Position numbers and translations under genes: made by a program
Notes under the pieces: model-generated
The model's database searches: none
What the model was told of the DNA's origin: nothing
Seen by the model: the letters and a program-made list of their open reading frames with translations, nothing else
In this document: positions 1 through 12,853 of the stretch, piece after piece
Position numbering within the stretch: position 1 is the first letter of the stretch
Layout: every line of letters starts with the position of its first letter
Source of the DNA: Dipetalonema caudispina
Lineage: Eukaryota > Nematoda > Chromadorea > Rhabditida > Onchocercidae
DNA: 64,000 nt
Direction: 5' to 3'
Assembly: GCA_013365325.1 (NCBI GenBank)
Contig: JABVXV010000098.1
Coordinates: forward strand, 1 to 64,000

Positions 1-3000
1 GTGTGCAGTCGTATACAGTGGAATTTTTGAAATGCGAGACATCATTTTTGAAATTTAAAGATACGTGTTAGTTACGAAAAAATACTTCCACTGATGATCA
101 TACACATCTTATTTATTAACAACAAATCGCATTTCTTCATTCTGTAAAACCCAATAAAATGTACAAGCCTTCATTACTCTTCAAAAACTTGTTTACTATG
201 CACCAAATATAGCGATGGGCAATGCAAAGAAGAAAAGTGACCATTTGCATTTCAAAAAGAATAATTAATCGTTTCTTCCTTCTTGCTGTTGTTGATATCT
301 TTATTTTTTGCAATGTTTTCAGTCGCAAGACTTTCCATTGTATCGACAAATATCCTCCTAAAGTTAGTGTTTAATTACTCTTTATGTCAAGACAGGAAAT
401 TCGTTCCATATTTCGAATGGATTCATCTTATTTCATAATCGCAATCATCATGCTGTGTTTTGTAAATGAAGTTACATTGTTACATCGACGTAATTATTGA
501 CGTAATTATGTTGACTCTTGAAGTAGATAATGTGCTGCCTTATAAGTCTTTATTTCCATCAATGATCATGTAAATTAGTTAGATCCAAGAAATCCAAGAG
601 CAATTCACTGTGAAACGCGTAAATCTTACATTCGTTGGCATGTTTATTAGCACCCTGAGATTCGTTAGGGTAAATTATTAATGCCAAACATCGCATCCAC
701 TACCCATACTTGCAGGATTTTTGACAGAAATTGCATATTATTAAAATAATCTTAGAAGGCGTTTGCTTTATATTCGCTGATAACTTTGTTACAGCCAGTG
801 ATAAAATCGAATAATAGACGACAGAAGAAAGCAGACAAATAGCCACAATTTATTAATGTCTGGAAGATTTGATAACTGCAATATTCCTGCAGTTATATCT
901 TTCTTTATAAAGTTACAACGGTATAAATATAAAACAAATTTAAAAAATGCCAAAAACTATTGACCTTCAGGGTTCAGCGATCAAAATTGAGGTTAACAGA
1001 GGAGCCGGACTGGATTTAATAAACGATTATCATAGGTTTTTACTCCACTTGTAAATTGTGAGGAGAAATGACGAGAATAAAGAATTTATTCATTTATACA
1101 TGTAAGGAAAATTGATAGTCTAGGAAATTTTGCCGAAATAAAATTAGGTACTCTTTGTTCAACATTACTTTGTACTGTTATCCGTATTATCCGTATATCA
1201 CATTTCAGAAATTTTAGTAGTCTTAAAGTTACAGTAAAAATAGAGTTAGTGATGGTCAACTTTCCGAAATTTACAACAGATCCTCGATAGGAAGAGAGCA
1301 AAAACTTGATTTATTTAAAAACAATTTGTACTCATTTATAAGTTAAACAAACCATCAACTATAAATAGGAATGATTGCAAATTGGAACATTGCTTTTTTC
1401 AAACAAACCTATTCATATGCAAGATAATATTTATCAAAAAGCAAACAGAATTAGTCTGAGATATGCCTTTGAGAATCTTTTATTTTTTCTAGTGAATACG
1501 GTAATTTTCCAGGATTTAAAATTTCAAATACTACTGAACCAAATGACTAAATGTCAGTTTTGATATCAAATTGTGCAACAAGCTAAGGTCTAAATTTTCT
1601 GACTGAAATTGACAGTTCATATCAAATTAGCATCGACTTTGGCTGATGGTATCTAAGCTGATTTTTTTAGTGTGTCTATTCGATAATGGATAGATAGAGT
1701 TAGAAGACATCTCTACTCTCAGTTTTTGAATTATCCAACTCAAACTTCGGAATATTTGCACCATTTATTAGACTGCCTACCAGTGTACTCAAAATAGAGA
1801 GAGTTAGCATTTAATTAGTAATTTTAATAGCCATTAAACATTAATGCTCATATAGACGAGGATGTTCGCTGCCCGATGATATAAACTGTTATGTTCCAAG
1901 ATATCATATTCCGGCAGCTGTCTGTAAATTCGTTTTAGAACTATCTGAGTGAGATGTACACTTTTCTTCAGTCTTTCAACTTCTCTTTAGTTGTAAAACG
2001 AATTAACTTTTCATACCGTTCATTATATAGATCTGGAAGAATCATGGAAAGTCATGACCGCACGCTCTTTGTACAAATTCAAATCTAACCTAATCTTGCT
2101 GAATGAAATTTGACAATTCTCAAATGACGAATGCATAGTGTGCAGAAAAAGGAGATCCGGAAATAATGTTTAATTGTTTCAGCAAATACTGTTGAGAAGT
2201 TCTGGCGAAACAGGAAATGCAATACCATACATTAGTTAGCCACCACGTGATCCGACAATTGTAGCTTATTTGGCAAGGCACATTTAGCATTAATGCTTGA
2301 TTGATCCATTGCATCATTTGCAGCTCCTAAATACGATTATCTTAGTAGTAGTAGTTGTATGAAATGGTCTGGACCAAAACAGATACTTGATACATGATTT
2401 CGAAGTTAGCACGATGTGTTAATGATGCTAATCAGTCTTTTGTACGCATCACAACTGCCACATCTATCAAATTCCCACTTACAAATTCATATGTCACCAT
2501 GGACTATATATCTAAGATTATAATAAACAGTAAACACAAACCTCAAGTCTGTGGCATTATGTCAAAAATAAGCTTATCCCTTAATATTAAATTCATTTTA
2601 ACAATATGCAAAATTATTACCTTATCAGCAGTGTTAAAGCCAGCAATTTTGCAAATAAAGAACAGCTGTTCTCTTTCCGTTACTTTGTCCAGCCAAGCAT
2701 GTTACAAAGGATAATAGAATTATTTTAACAGATTTAACAGATTAATTATTTTAATAGATTTAATAGAAATCGAAAATGAGGTTATCATTAATCGATGAAC
2801 TTTAAGATGTACGAACTTTCTAGTTCACTGTTGAAATTTGTAAAGCAAAATAGATAATAAATGGAAGCCAATTCCCAAGAAGAATAAAGTCGGAAATCGA
2901 ATCACAAAGTAATGTAGACAGTTGAATATATATACAGGAAAGAGATCCGTTGGATACTATTCGTAACTTCAATGGATTGAAGATGCATTGTGATAAAATG

Positions 3001-3735
3001 AGTAGCAATTAATTTGAAGCCATCAGAGGTTCAGTAGCACATTGTCGACGTTCGATGTACAATAAATTAAGCTATTTTTCAAAAAGTTCTTTTTGCAAGC
3101 AAAACTTTTTGAGCAGTTTGAATGCAACTTCTCTGTACCCACCTTTTAATGATAGTAAAGCTGAAACAATAAATATTAAATAGCCCTTATAAAGTTGTGA
3201 ATTATTTGTGGCTAATTCGAATTTATACAAATATATCTAGATCTACGCATATTTTTGGATGCAAGTTAAAAGCAATTTGGAATTAAATTACAATTCACTA
3301 ATTTTAAACGACAGTTTTCCTTATCGGTATGTGCAAAAACAAAAATTTCACCGCGATAAGTCCTTCCAGCGAGTGCTCTACGTTTTGTTGCGATTTCAGA
3401 TATTATATTGATTTCATAATGTATAAACTCAAAATTTATTAAACTTTGAAGCTATTTCACATGGATGGTCTAATTCAGCGCCTGAAAATCATCTTTTGAA
3501 AGAGTAGGCAGGTGATATTATCAAGACAAAGAATAATATAATAATTCATGTGATCCTATTCATCAGAGTGATATGGAAGTTAAATTCCCATTCCCTTTCA
3601 ACTATTCGTCCTCATAATTCTTTTTCTTTCAGTGCTTTTCACCATTTCACTACACCGCTATATCAACTATCCCATTGATTGATTCAACCATTTGTCTAGT
3701 GATAACGAATGTACCTTTCCATCTGGCACAATGAT
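1..3735. other. AT-rich intergenic DNA, no gene recognised
   Basis: Short open frames occur on both strands, the longest 106 codons at 2,394-2,714 (+). None shows a family motif or convincing chained splice sites, and this number and length is expected by chance at this base composition. I see no RNA gene or mobile element. Confidence 0.5.
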
Positions 3736-5159
3736 TCAACCTTGATGTGTTTTGATAAGCCATTGATGGTATTGGGGTTTCCATCGATTTCGGTCCAAGG
3801 ATTGGATTGGCATGATATTCTGCAATTAATAAATTATATGGAAGGTTTTTTATCAGAATCAAATGAATAGAAACAACCTGTTCTGCAAACTGCCAAGTAT
3901 TGCAGTGACCAGTCATCATTTTGAGTTGCAAACCTTTGAGACATCCTTAAAATGATTGAAACAGTCGATAATTTATGGCTAGACATCATGTACCTTGCAA
4001 GATAAACTTTAATTTTGTGATATTTTTGCTTAGATTTTAGCGCCATGCCAAGTCACATAAAGAATGAAGAGAACTTAATTTGTCTTCTGATTCGAATATA
4101 AACTATGGAAAGAAACGGTTGGTTGGTATCAGGCTTAACATCCGTTTTAATGGCTCGCATAGAATAAGTTGTTAAAAATGTGTGTCTAACGTTATGCCTT
4201 TGATCGTCCTCCCATTCACGGTAAAATTCTTCCTCTAATCTTAAAAATACCGCTGGGAATTCAAAACAAAGTTTCGTTTCTTTCAAATTATTGATCGTCA
4301 TGTCTTTTATCCTCTGATTTACTGACAAGATGGTAATGTTTTTCGGTTATTTGCAAATTTGAAATTTTTATTTATTGGACTAGATTCTCTGAAAAAAAAA
4401 GAATTATTCTCAAAAACTTCTAAATAGAACCTGAGAGTGAGTTCAACTAATTTCTTCTTCATCATTTATACGCTTACCGGTAAAACATTTTACAACTAAT
4501 ATATAATCCAACTATCTTGCAGTATGCAGTACGATTTCTTTTGATATATCAGATAACTACCAAACGATGATTGAAAATCATTTCGAACCAAATTCTACTT
4601 CTACCAGATTAACACGTCTAACAGACCACCTGGCAATCCCAAAACTTAGCACTCATTTTGTATCTGTTCTACTCTTGAAATCCAATCAGCTTACATCGAG
4701 AATTCCAAGCAACAGACTTGCATTCCAGAATTTCTCGTGGAATATCGTAAGTGGATAAAATTGATTGACCTATTGTTGTTTTCTGCACAGTTCTACTGGA
4801 CTGTTTTAAAAACTGAAGCAGAAATACCAAATAACAGCAAGTTTTCTAGATAATCATTTATAAAGTTTTATCAAGTTTGTGATACCGTTATCACTTGTGA
4901 AACTCTCTGGACATTAAGTGTGGGATAATTTGAGATTAAATTCATCTTAACAATTATAAATAACTGATGAAAATGAGTCTTTGTTTTGGTGACCTCTTTT
5001 GTGATGTAATTGTTCTACCGCTATCAGATTTTGCACTTCTTTTGATGTACCCTCTACTTCATACGTTATTCTAAAAGATATACTTCTAAAAAAAGCGCTC
5101 TCCGATATGTCATTCTGCCTATCTGTTTCTTTTAAATTCGTTCCATTTTTCTGACTCAT
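3736..5159 (-). CDS. Candidate multi-exon gene of unknown function
   Basis: Not recognised. Three adjoining minus-strand stretches read like coding sequence and have good splice sites. One block runs down from 4,301, where ATG lies shortly after a CTTGTCAG acceptor; it is rich in Glu/Asp/Arg and contains LRLEEEFYREWEDDQRH. A small exon, 3,945-3,878, has a TTTTAAG acceptor and a GTTGTT donor. A last exon, 3,819-3,736, has an ATTGCAG acceptor and joins in phase to give NTWQFAEQNIMPIQSLDR and a TGA stop. A hydrophilic ATG-started frame at 5,159-4,947 could be an upstream exon, joined through a GT at an AAGAG boundary. The donor of the 4.3 kb block is not settled: C|GTGAAT fits the phase, but other reading is possible. 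All of this could be chance or a decayed gene. Confidence 0.28.
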
Positions 5160-8115
5160 ACTTTATCAGTAAAGTTATTATATCCGGTTATGATCTTCTT
5201 CTGCAACAACTACTTTTTGATTAAGAGTTAGGAAATCCTGATGATATGATCTATGTTGCCATTGTACCTGCGATTGGCAAAATCTCTTTCATCCAATAAA
5301 TTGTATTAGCAATATTTTGAATTTTCGTCCTTGACTTTATTTGCGTACGTTTATTCTTTGATGATATTAGATTTTGATTTATTGAGCTTGATTTAACCTC
5401 TAATCTCTTAAGTTTTAAGACCTTATTTATTTCAAGATTCAAATTCTTGAATCCCAGTCAATATTCAGAATGTTATTGTTTAAATACAAGAAAGGGATTC
5501 AGTACTGAGAATTTATTTGAGAATTTCCTGAGAATTTTTCCCCAAAACCATTTGTAATTATATAAAAGATTTCTTTCGACATCAAATCCAGTTCTAACTC
5601 AATCATGTAAGTTTTGACTAATTGGTATCACTGGCATTGAAAGTGCTCTTCATTATTACGAACAATATGTAAATTATTTTGCTGAAATATCTTTGAACAT
5701 TAACTATCCATTATTTTTGGAAGTATTGAAGTAGAATTTTGAAAGGAATGAAATTTATGGGTTTCTGCATTCTCAAATATTTGTATGCAAATTTGAGTAA
5801 TGGATAAAACGAAAAAATTTTGTCATTCTGAGAGTCTTAGTATTACAAAGGTTGTCACAATCTTAAATTTAAGAGATCTGGAAATTTCCGAAAATATTAT
5901 ATATTAATAAACCATCGATATATTAAGAATTAATTAGAAAGTAATGACTCATACCGATAAGATATTACTTTGTAGTAAATCTCATAGATAATCTCTAAGC
6001 CGTAAACAGTTATTAATAGTAATAACACTTCTCTTCCAAATGATGTAATTAATGAATGCCTCATAATCTATTATTTGTCTTTTAATACTTAATAATTATA
6101 ACCTAATTCGTGAACACTTAAAAGCTGCAATTAGGTAAACTCATGATTTCCTTCAAGTTCATTTTTCTATCGGTTTGCTTAAATGTAATAACTGTTCAAA
6201 CATTTTCTTAGGTTATAATTTCCTTGATTTTTGACACCAAAAACAAAATCATATTATTTTGCTCCCTTTCTTATCCAATGTCCAATTAATTAGCGCCGAA
6301 TATACAAATTACTTAATTACATTAAATAATATGGTAAAATTTAAGGAATTCTCGAACAAACACATAAATGCTTCAAAAATGCCGATTTCTGTGGGTAAAT
6401 GACACACAGTCCGACAATGTTTATGTGTGAGAGTGCCACACTGCAGGCGTTATTCCTCCTCAAATTCATATTCACATACTTTTGATTTTGTTTAAAGATA
6501 TTATTGATTGATCCAACTTGTGCCAAATCTTTGATCGAAAATTAGATAATATTCCTTATGTAAATAAAAGGGTAATTAAGAATGCATCCAAATAATGAAA
6601 TGTTTGAGTTCCATTTGCGGCTGAATTTTCTCATCTGATAGATATTAGTAAAATTACTGCAGAAATGCTGCCCCTATATTTTTTGGTATAGTTTCCAATT
6701 ATTTTTTTGATTTACTTTCAAATGTTTTTGAATGAGATGATAAGCTCACAAATATTTTAAAACAGGGTTTAAAAATAAGTACTTTTTTCGACTACACACA
6801 GATGAATGCTTTACACAAATGACAAATTAAAACTGAGAAACTACTGGAATCTATTCTTCAATTTCAATGACAAATTTACTCTCTTTCAAAGATTTTAATC
6901 ATGGCGTTATCTCGAAAAAATATCATTCAGTGATAAAATCATTGATTATTTGTACTTGGAGCTGTCTGTTTACTTTAACATTTTTTACTTTGTAGCGACG
7001 ATGCAAAGAACTTTCATCTTAGGCATGCAACTCAGAAAATTAGAAAATTTAGTAAATGTCTTGAATTTATCTAGATCTCTTCAACTCTCCGATATCATAA
7101 ATAGTGTAAAAAAATGTTATGGCGTTGACTAACAAAAAAAAGCTCTTACATGGACGATCAAATTTAGAGTTAATGTAAATTCACCGGACAACAGACAAAT
7201 GTTTTTCAATTATTACTTTTTCCGTACAACTCTGTTTACAATGTCTTCGCGAATTTGATTGGTCTTAAAATTTTTCTAAACATGCACCAATTTTTAATTT
7301 CTCAAAAAACTTTTGTCATGAAACATCATTAATTAAGAGGAATGTCGAAGATAAAAAGGGGGATGATTAAGATTTGTTTATGCGTAACTTAACGAAGTAA
7401 TAGTAATCAGCTTCAGGAACGTAATTAGCAGGGACCTTTTCAGTTGTTCAATTCTATTACTGATCTAAATATCGCCACTCCGCCAACAAATTTTTTTCAT
7501 AGTCAACTAAAGCCTAAATGGGTAAATAGAATATACTAGGAATAGTCTTTATCAAATTCTAAGGTGCCATGTTTGTCGATTGAAAAATTAATCTCTCAAA
7601 TGGTAAAATTTAATTTTAAGTTTGGCTCAATTTTTGAATTGAAATGTGTTTATTCAATTTCAGTTAGATGGCATGTATGAAGGTAGAAAAAAGGAGAAAT
7701 CAAATTTTATTTATTTGAAAAAAATTCTAATAATAATATTAACCGAAGGTAGCGTTGTTGCTGGAAAAATTGCTAATTGCAACATTTCAAGCAATAAATT
7801 GGTGTGCTCGAAATATCGTGACAAAACTTCATGCAGTTTCTTTCTGATTCTCATGCTGATATTTCTGTAGTTTGTTTAATTCCTTTCTTTTCGATTTCTT
7901 TTTAATTTGATTCATTGTTATTATTTTGTATTAAATTTATTATATTTCCCGGATTACTCTTAGATTTCCAACGCAAAAATCTTGTAAAATCTTTGCCAAG
8001 AACTAAATCCATTAGTTCTCTTAAACAAAATATTTGAAAAAAATTTTATGCTAGCTGAACTAAGTTTAAGTTGGATCCAACCAGTCCTTTTAATTTGGAA
8101 AACAAACCAGTTTTT

Positions 8116-8138
8116 GATAATAATAAATAGTAATAATA

Positions 8139-8171
<33 letters not shown>

Positions 8172-8209
8172 GTAATATTAATAATAATAATGATAATAAT
8201 AATAGAAAT
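8116..8209. repeat. TAA trinucleotide microsatellite
   Basis: Interrupted run of TAA/AAT units with single-base variants (TAG, CAG, TGA). It is intergenic, about 4.6 kb upstream of the GPCR gene, and is a typical length-polymorphic locus. Confidence 0.9.
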
Positions 8210-10220
8210 ATTGTCTAGGTGGTGAAAGTAATCTTATTCAATTACTAACCTAAATCTCAAACAAACTGAATACTCGATGGACTTCACTTTTTCTTCTTTT
8301 GTAGCTATTATAATGCGACAATTATTCCATTACAATGTCTAACTTTCTTTGTCAGTAGACTATAATTGGTTGATCTATTAATATATAAATTTTTGCATGA
8401 AGTGATCTCTTAGTTAGCAAATATTACTTATAAATAAGACTTAATAGGTTCTGTGCTTTATATCAGTTTTCTTTTGCACTTATGAATTTACTTTGTCATA
8501 GTTTTTTTTCATTTATGAAATATTTCTAGCTTTCTATCAATAAAATTTTAATTTCTCTCTAATTCTCTCATCCTGATAACTTAATTGATTACTTCTTCCC
8601 TTCAATATGTTTCATCATCCTTACCACTTTTATCAATTTCTGTAGTCACACCGAGTGAAAACGCTAATAATATGCTGCTTATTTGTAAATTATTAACGCC
8701 ATTACTATCATATTTCCGGCTTAAACCTTCCTTCATTCAAATTTTTCAACAAAATTTTAATCTTCTTTTGGATGCATGTGCGAGAATATCCGGACTAATC
8801 CGGCAAAAATCATCGTAATTGATAAAATTTATATGAGAGAGAATAAAGAGAAGTAATCAATTGAAGCTCATTTATAAAGGGTGGTAATGCTCACTAATAT
8901 ATTTATTTTTTTATACCTCTTATTGCTCTTTAAATCTTCTCGAATTCCCCGTCAAAACTTCTTCGAGCAAATTGAAGTTGAAATTTTTGGAGTAAACACG
9001 TATCTCTCAAAAGAAAGAAATCAAATCAAGTGATGTTAATGCCAAAACCTTCAATTTTGGAGAGATATGTTTATTGGGAGAGTTTAAGTGAGTTTGGAAT
9101 TTTTTCTCATTGAAAAATGTGCTTTTTGTCTAATAGCGTTAAATTTGCTCCAATATTTTGAATTAGATGTAATTCTATCACAACCCTTTTTTTCATTATC
9201 TTTTCTCATATCCTGCTTCATTCTTACAATTAATTCATATTTTACGCCACACATAAACTTCTTTGCTGTAAATAACAAATTTATCTTTAATTTAACCGGT
9301 TACGATTGTGCGACTTAACCGATACGTGAACGATTAACATGCTTAGCATGTAATCACATTTTAATCTAACAATTCATCGTACCCTTGCCGATGGAAATCC
9401 TGACGATTTCAGGTTGAAGCAGTGCGATTTGGATGGTCTTCTCATTCTGTGTTCCTCACTTTAGTCTAGGCCATGCTTGATGACCCTTCTTGTCCATTCT
9501 AAGTTCAAAATCTCAACTTTTTTTATATGAACTTTTTTTTATATTTTTTATATGAACTAATGATTCTAAAATGAGTAACTTTTCCTTACATATTTCCTAT
9601 CCACTAAAAGCTTCTGTATGAAACTTTAGGAATGCTTACACTGCGATGAATCAGCTCTTTACCAACCCATAACTAGATAATAACCCATTTGTAGTCCACT
9701 AAATTTCAAATCCAACAGCTGACGTCTTCTAAGGATTGCAAGGGTTTCTAAGCAGAACTCACTGCTGAAATCAATTCACTGTTCTAATTTAGAGAACATA
9801 TGTTTATCAACATTCCTTTTCAATTAGTGTTTTTAAGTCAGCTATTTAGACATTTTGAAAAATTGGTGGATGAAATGAGCAAAAGAGTGGTCAATTTCTA
9901 GGATGTCTCATTTACTTCTCATTATTTATTAATTCAACAAAATTAATATACTTATTAATATTTCCATCAACTTTATAGCTCCATGGACTGATAATAATTG
10001 TGTATTGTATTGTATAATTCGTTTAAATAATTAAATTCTCTAATACCTATCTGCAATATTTCAAAGTGAATTGTATACATAGATGGATTTTTCCTTTTTT
10101 TTTTTCGATGTTTCACAATTTAATTCGGGAAGATCTTTTCCTTTCTCCAATTTGTTCATCAATGATCACTCCAAATACGGGTTCTGTATGCACATTATAC
10201 ATGCAAGTGTTCTCGTGTCC

Positions 10221-10221
10221 G

Positions 10222-10268
<47 letters not shown>

Positions 10269-10282
10269 ATGTGTGTGTATGT
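10221..10282. repeat. Compound (CT)n-(GT)n microsatellite
   Basis: A CT run of about 13 units passes directly into GT/GTAT units. It creates spurious Ser/Leu/Val/Cys-rich frames on the plus strand and Arg/Glu/Thr/His-rich frames on the minus strand, which I did not annotate. Confidence 0.92.
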
Positions 10283-12125
10283 CATTGTTTACTGAAAAAT
10301 GGTAACATGCCATGAGTAATTAAATTGCATATTTGTTAGGTTTGTTTAAATTTCTTTACTTCTAAATTCCACTCCGTTATATCATTATCTATTTCAATCC
10401 TTGTTTATTCAACTTTCCACATAACTTCATTTCTTTCTTCGCTCCCTTGAAAGTTTAATTATGTCTGTGCTATAGAGTAAATCTTATATTCATCACAGTT
10501 AAAATCTCCCATTAATTAATCATATCTTAGACAGTAATGATGATGATAACAATCTCAATTTCATTATATTCTCTCCTAATCTTCAAGAATGAGACATAGA
10601 AGGATTTTCACAAACCTTTCAAGGCATTACAAATAAAAACTTTAAGAATGGAAATTCCGCGATTGATGAGAGTAAAATTTCGTGAATGTTCAATTTCAGA
10701 GTAATTTGTCACAGTAATCAGTGATTCTCAAAGGAAAGGAATATCTCGCAATAAATCTTATTAAGGAAACAAAAAGTTGGGTTATGAAATTGAACGTTTC
10801 AAAATTAAAAAGTGTTCCCTAACTCTTTTCAAATGCTATGCTAAATGCTATTTTGGTGCACTTTTTAGCGTCCTTTGCGATTAACAAACAAACCCAGTTG
10901 ATACCATTTTGTTTACTCATACCTTTCCAATTGCTACAAAGTCAGAATTTAACATTGATAATACCTCAAGCAACCTTTCTCAATTGACTTTGAATTCCAG
11001 TCGATGACGTACCGATGGTGTATGTTTCAAAATGTTAACGAAAGGTGAGCATACTAACTTGAAGTGTCGCAAAAACAGCCGGTCGTTTTGCTTTCAGAAT
11101 TTCTCCCTTGTAATTATGCGACGCCTACAAAACTTGATTATCTATTTATTTACTTCTGTATACAATTCACTGAAAATTTAATTCTTCAAATACAATTCTT
11201 CAACTTATTTACCATTCCAATTATCAGATCAACCTTATCTCTAACATCGTTCGTTTCCCTATCCCCTATCTATATACGTTTTAATTTCCAAAAGCATAGA
11301 GGCGCAAATAGTTGGTTAACATTTATAAGCGCATCTATACATTCAGGCAATAACGCACACGTACTTGAAGATACGCACGCATACGAGCACATAGACGTAT
11401 CTTGTCGCGCCAAAAAAAACTTACTTTAGCAATATATTTGAAAGATTCGTAATTTTAATCGTTTTTAGGGGAGTAAATGTACGACTTTTTACAGGAACAG
11501 AATCAGTAAATTAATTTTTTGTATTTGAAAATTCATTAAATAATAAAATCGATTAATCGAAACCTTGTGCTTTTTTATTTCTTCTACCGTTTATTTTGAT
11601 CAAAATAATGCGGCAGTTACTTATTTAGTCTTTTTTACTTGATATCTTCAGTAGATTGGACATGTAAATGGTAATTAATTTGGATTGAAAAGCAACTTTC
11701 ATAAAAATGATAAAGTTAAACTATGTTCCTATCCAAAATTATTCATCTTAATCCCAATAATTATTTGAATATATTTCGTTACTGGTATTTACTGTGAAAT
11801 TGGAAACATCGAATAGGATTTAGATATCACAGCATTTTGATTGGCTATCATCAAAAATCTGAACACCTGGCAACTTTGATCTTCTCAGATTCTCTGAATC
11901 TTTTAAAGCTCTTTTTTGATAAAAATAATTAAAAGATTAGAGTACACAAATTGGAACTGAAATTTGACATACCTTTAGTATTTGATTGCATGAAACTTCT
12001 TCATATAAAGAAACTGTATGATTACCGATACTGATAGCTTTGTTGATGTCATTATGCAATTAAATTGCTGTAGATGAATGGATCGCTGTTACACGACTGG
12101 AAGTAAAATCAATGGATTTCTTCAA

Positions 12126-12554
12126 TCACTGATCACTTTCTGAAACCTTTTTTTTTAAATATATATCTTTCGGAGCTGTGTTACTTTCAGAATAGAATTC
12201 TGAAAAATGTTTGAACTGAATAATCGGGGCATATTTGTCATTGGAAGTTTGATGATGGAATGATACTCTTCTGTAGTCATCAATGAAGAAGAAAGTGGAA
12301 AAGTTCATAAACTTTCTAGAAAGGATTTGAACAACAAGTCCTTCTACTCTATGCTTTCCAACTTGATACGTCCCCCATTTCTTGTCGCCTTCTCCCGACA
12401 ACGTTCCTACAAAACTGGTATGCTCTACTTCATGTGTTCTATTTACCATCCATTGTTGCTCATCGAAAAGGAAATGAAATACCAAAGAATAATGGATCAC
12501 TTTTCTCCTGAAAACTGTCATTCTGGTGGCTCTGACTTTGCCACTTTTAGGCAT
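12126..12554 (-). CDS. Uncharacterised single-exon ORF, 142-143 aa
   Basis: This is the longest frame in the window that I cannot assign to a gene. It opens at least 22 codons upstream of its first ATG, at 12,554. The protein begins with a basic stretch (MPKSGKVRATRMTVFRRK), continues with mixed hydrophobic and charged sequence (FLFDEQQWMVNRTHEVEH, GEGDKKWGTYQVGKHRVEG), and ends in a Lys/Ser-rich tail. By rough estimate so long a frame is unlikely by chance at this AT content, but I recognise no domain. A shorter frame (12,327-12,575) lies on the opposite strand. It lies about 0.3 kb upstream of the GPCR start on the other strand, so the two would be divergently transcribed. It may be a small gene, an exon, or a lucky frame. 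Confidence 0.33.
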   Translation of the reverse strand: MPKSGKVRATRMTVFRRKVIHYSLVFHFLFDEQQWMVNRTHEVEHTSFVGTLSGEGDKKWGTYQVGKHRVEGLVVQILSRKFMNFSTFFFIDDYRRVSFHHQTSNDKYAPIIQFKHFSEFYSESNTAPKDIYLKKKVSESDQ

Positions 12555-12834
12555 TTTGTATTTGGCTGCGAATAAATTTTTATATTTTGTACCGACCCTA
12601 ATTAAGAGTTCCAATGACAAAAGATTTGAACTATTTCTATTACTTTAATTTATATTTTTAAAATTTCCTCATCCTGAATTCATAAGGCTGTAAAAGAAAA
12701 AATTGACATTTGGCAGGTCGTTGAATATTCATTCTAAACTGCTTCTCGAACTTCACTTTTATTTAAATATTGCGGCTCTCTTGAGGACTTCTAACATTTG
12801 GTATGTAACTGTCACACCCTGTTTTCGAAGAAAT

Positions 12835-12844
12835 AAGGATTCAG
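12835..12844 (+). promoter_or_regulatory. Probable spliced-leader trans-splice acceptor (GPCR)
   Basis: An ATTCAG acceptor lies 9 bases before the ATG at 12,854, with no upstream donor or coding exon in sight. Nematode mRNAs commonly receive a spliced leader at such a position, leaving a 5' UTR of a few bases. It supports the chosen GPCR start. Confidence 0.45.
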
Positions 12845-12853
12845 AGAGGATTT

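Larger units (their letters stand above)
5160..12125. other. Intergenic DNA with microsatellites, no gene recognised
   Basis: About 7 kb without any frame I can assign. It contains a TAA-rich microsatellite near 8.1 kb, a CT/GT microsatellite near 10.2 kb, and at about 11,366-11,403 a CpG-containing patch bounded by an 8-bp inverted repeat (AAGATACG / CGTATCTT). Open frames here (79 codons at 10,066, 121 codons at 11,064) are low-complexity or within chance expectation. Confidence 0.5.

Noticed and set aside
2394..2714. 106-codon plus-strand frame
   Set aside because: No motif or splice context; expected by chance in AT-rich DNA of this length.
10066..10313. Overlapping frames on both strands over the CT/GT microsatellite
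   Set aside because: Composition is set by the dinucleotide repeat; no homology or splice structure.
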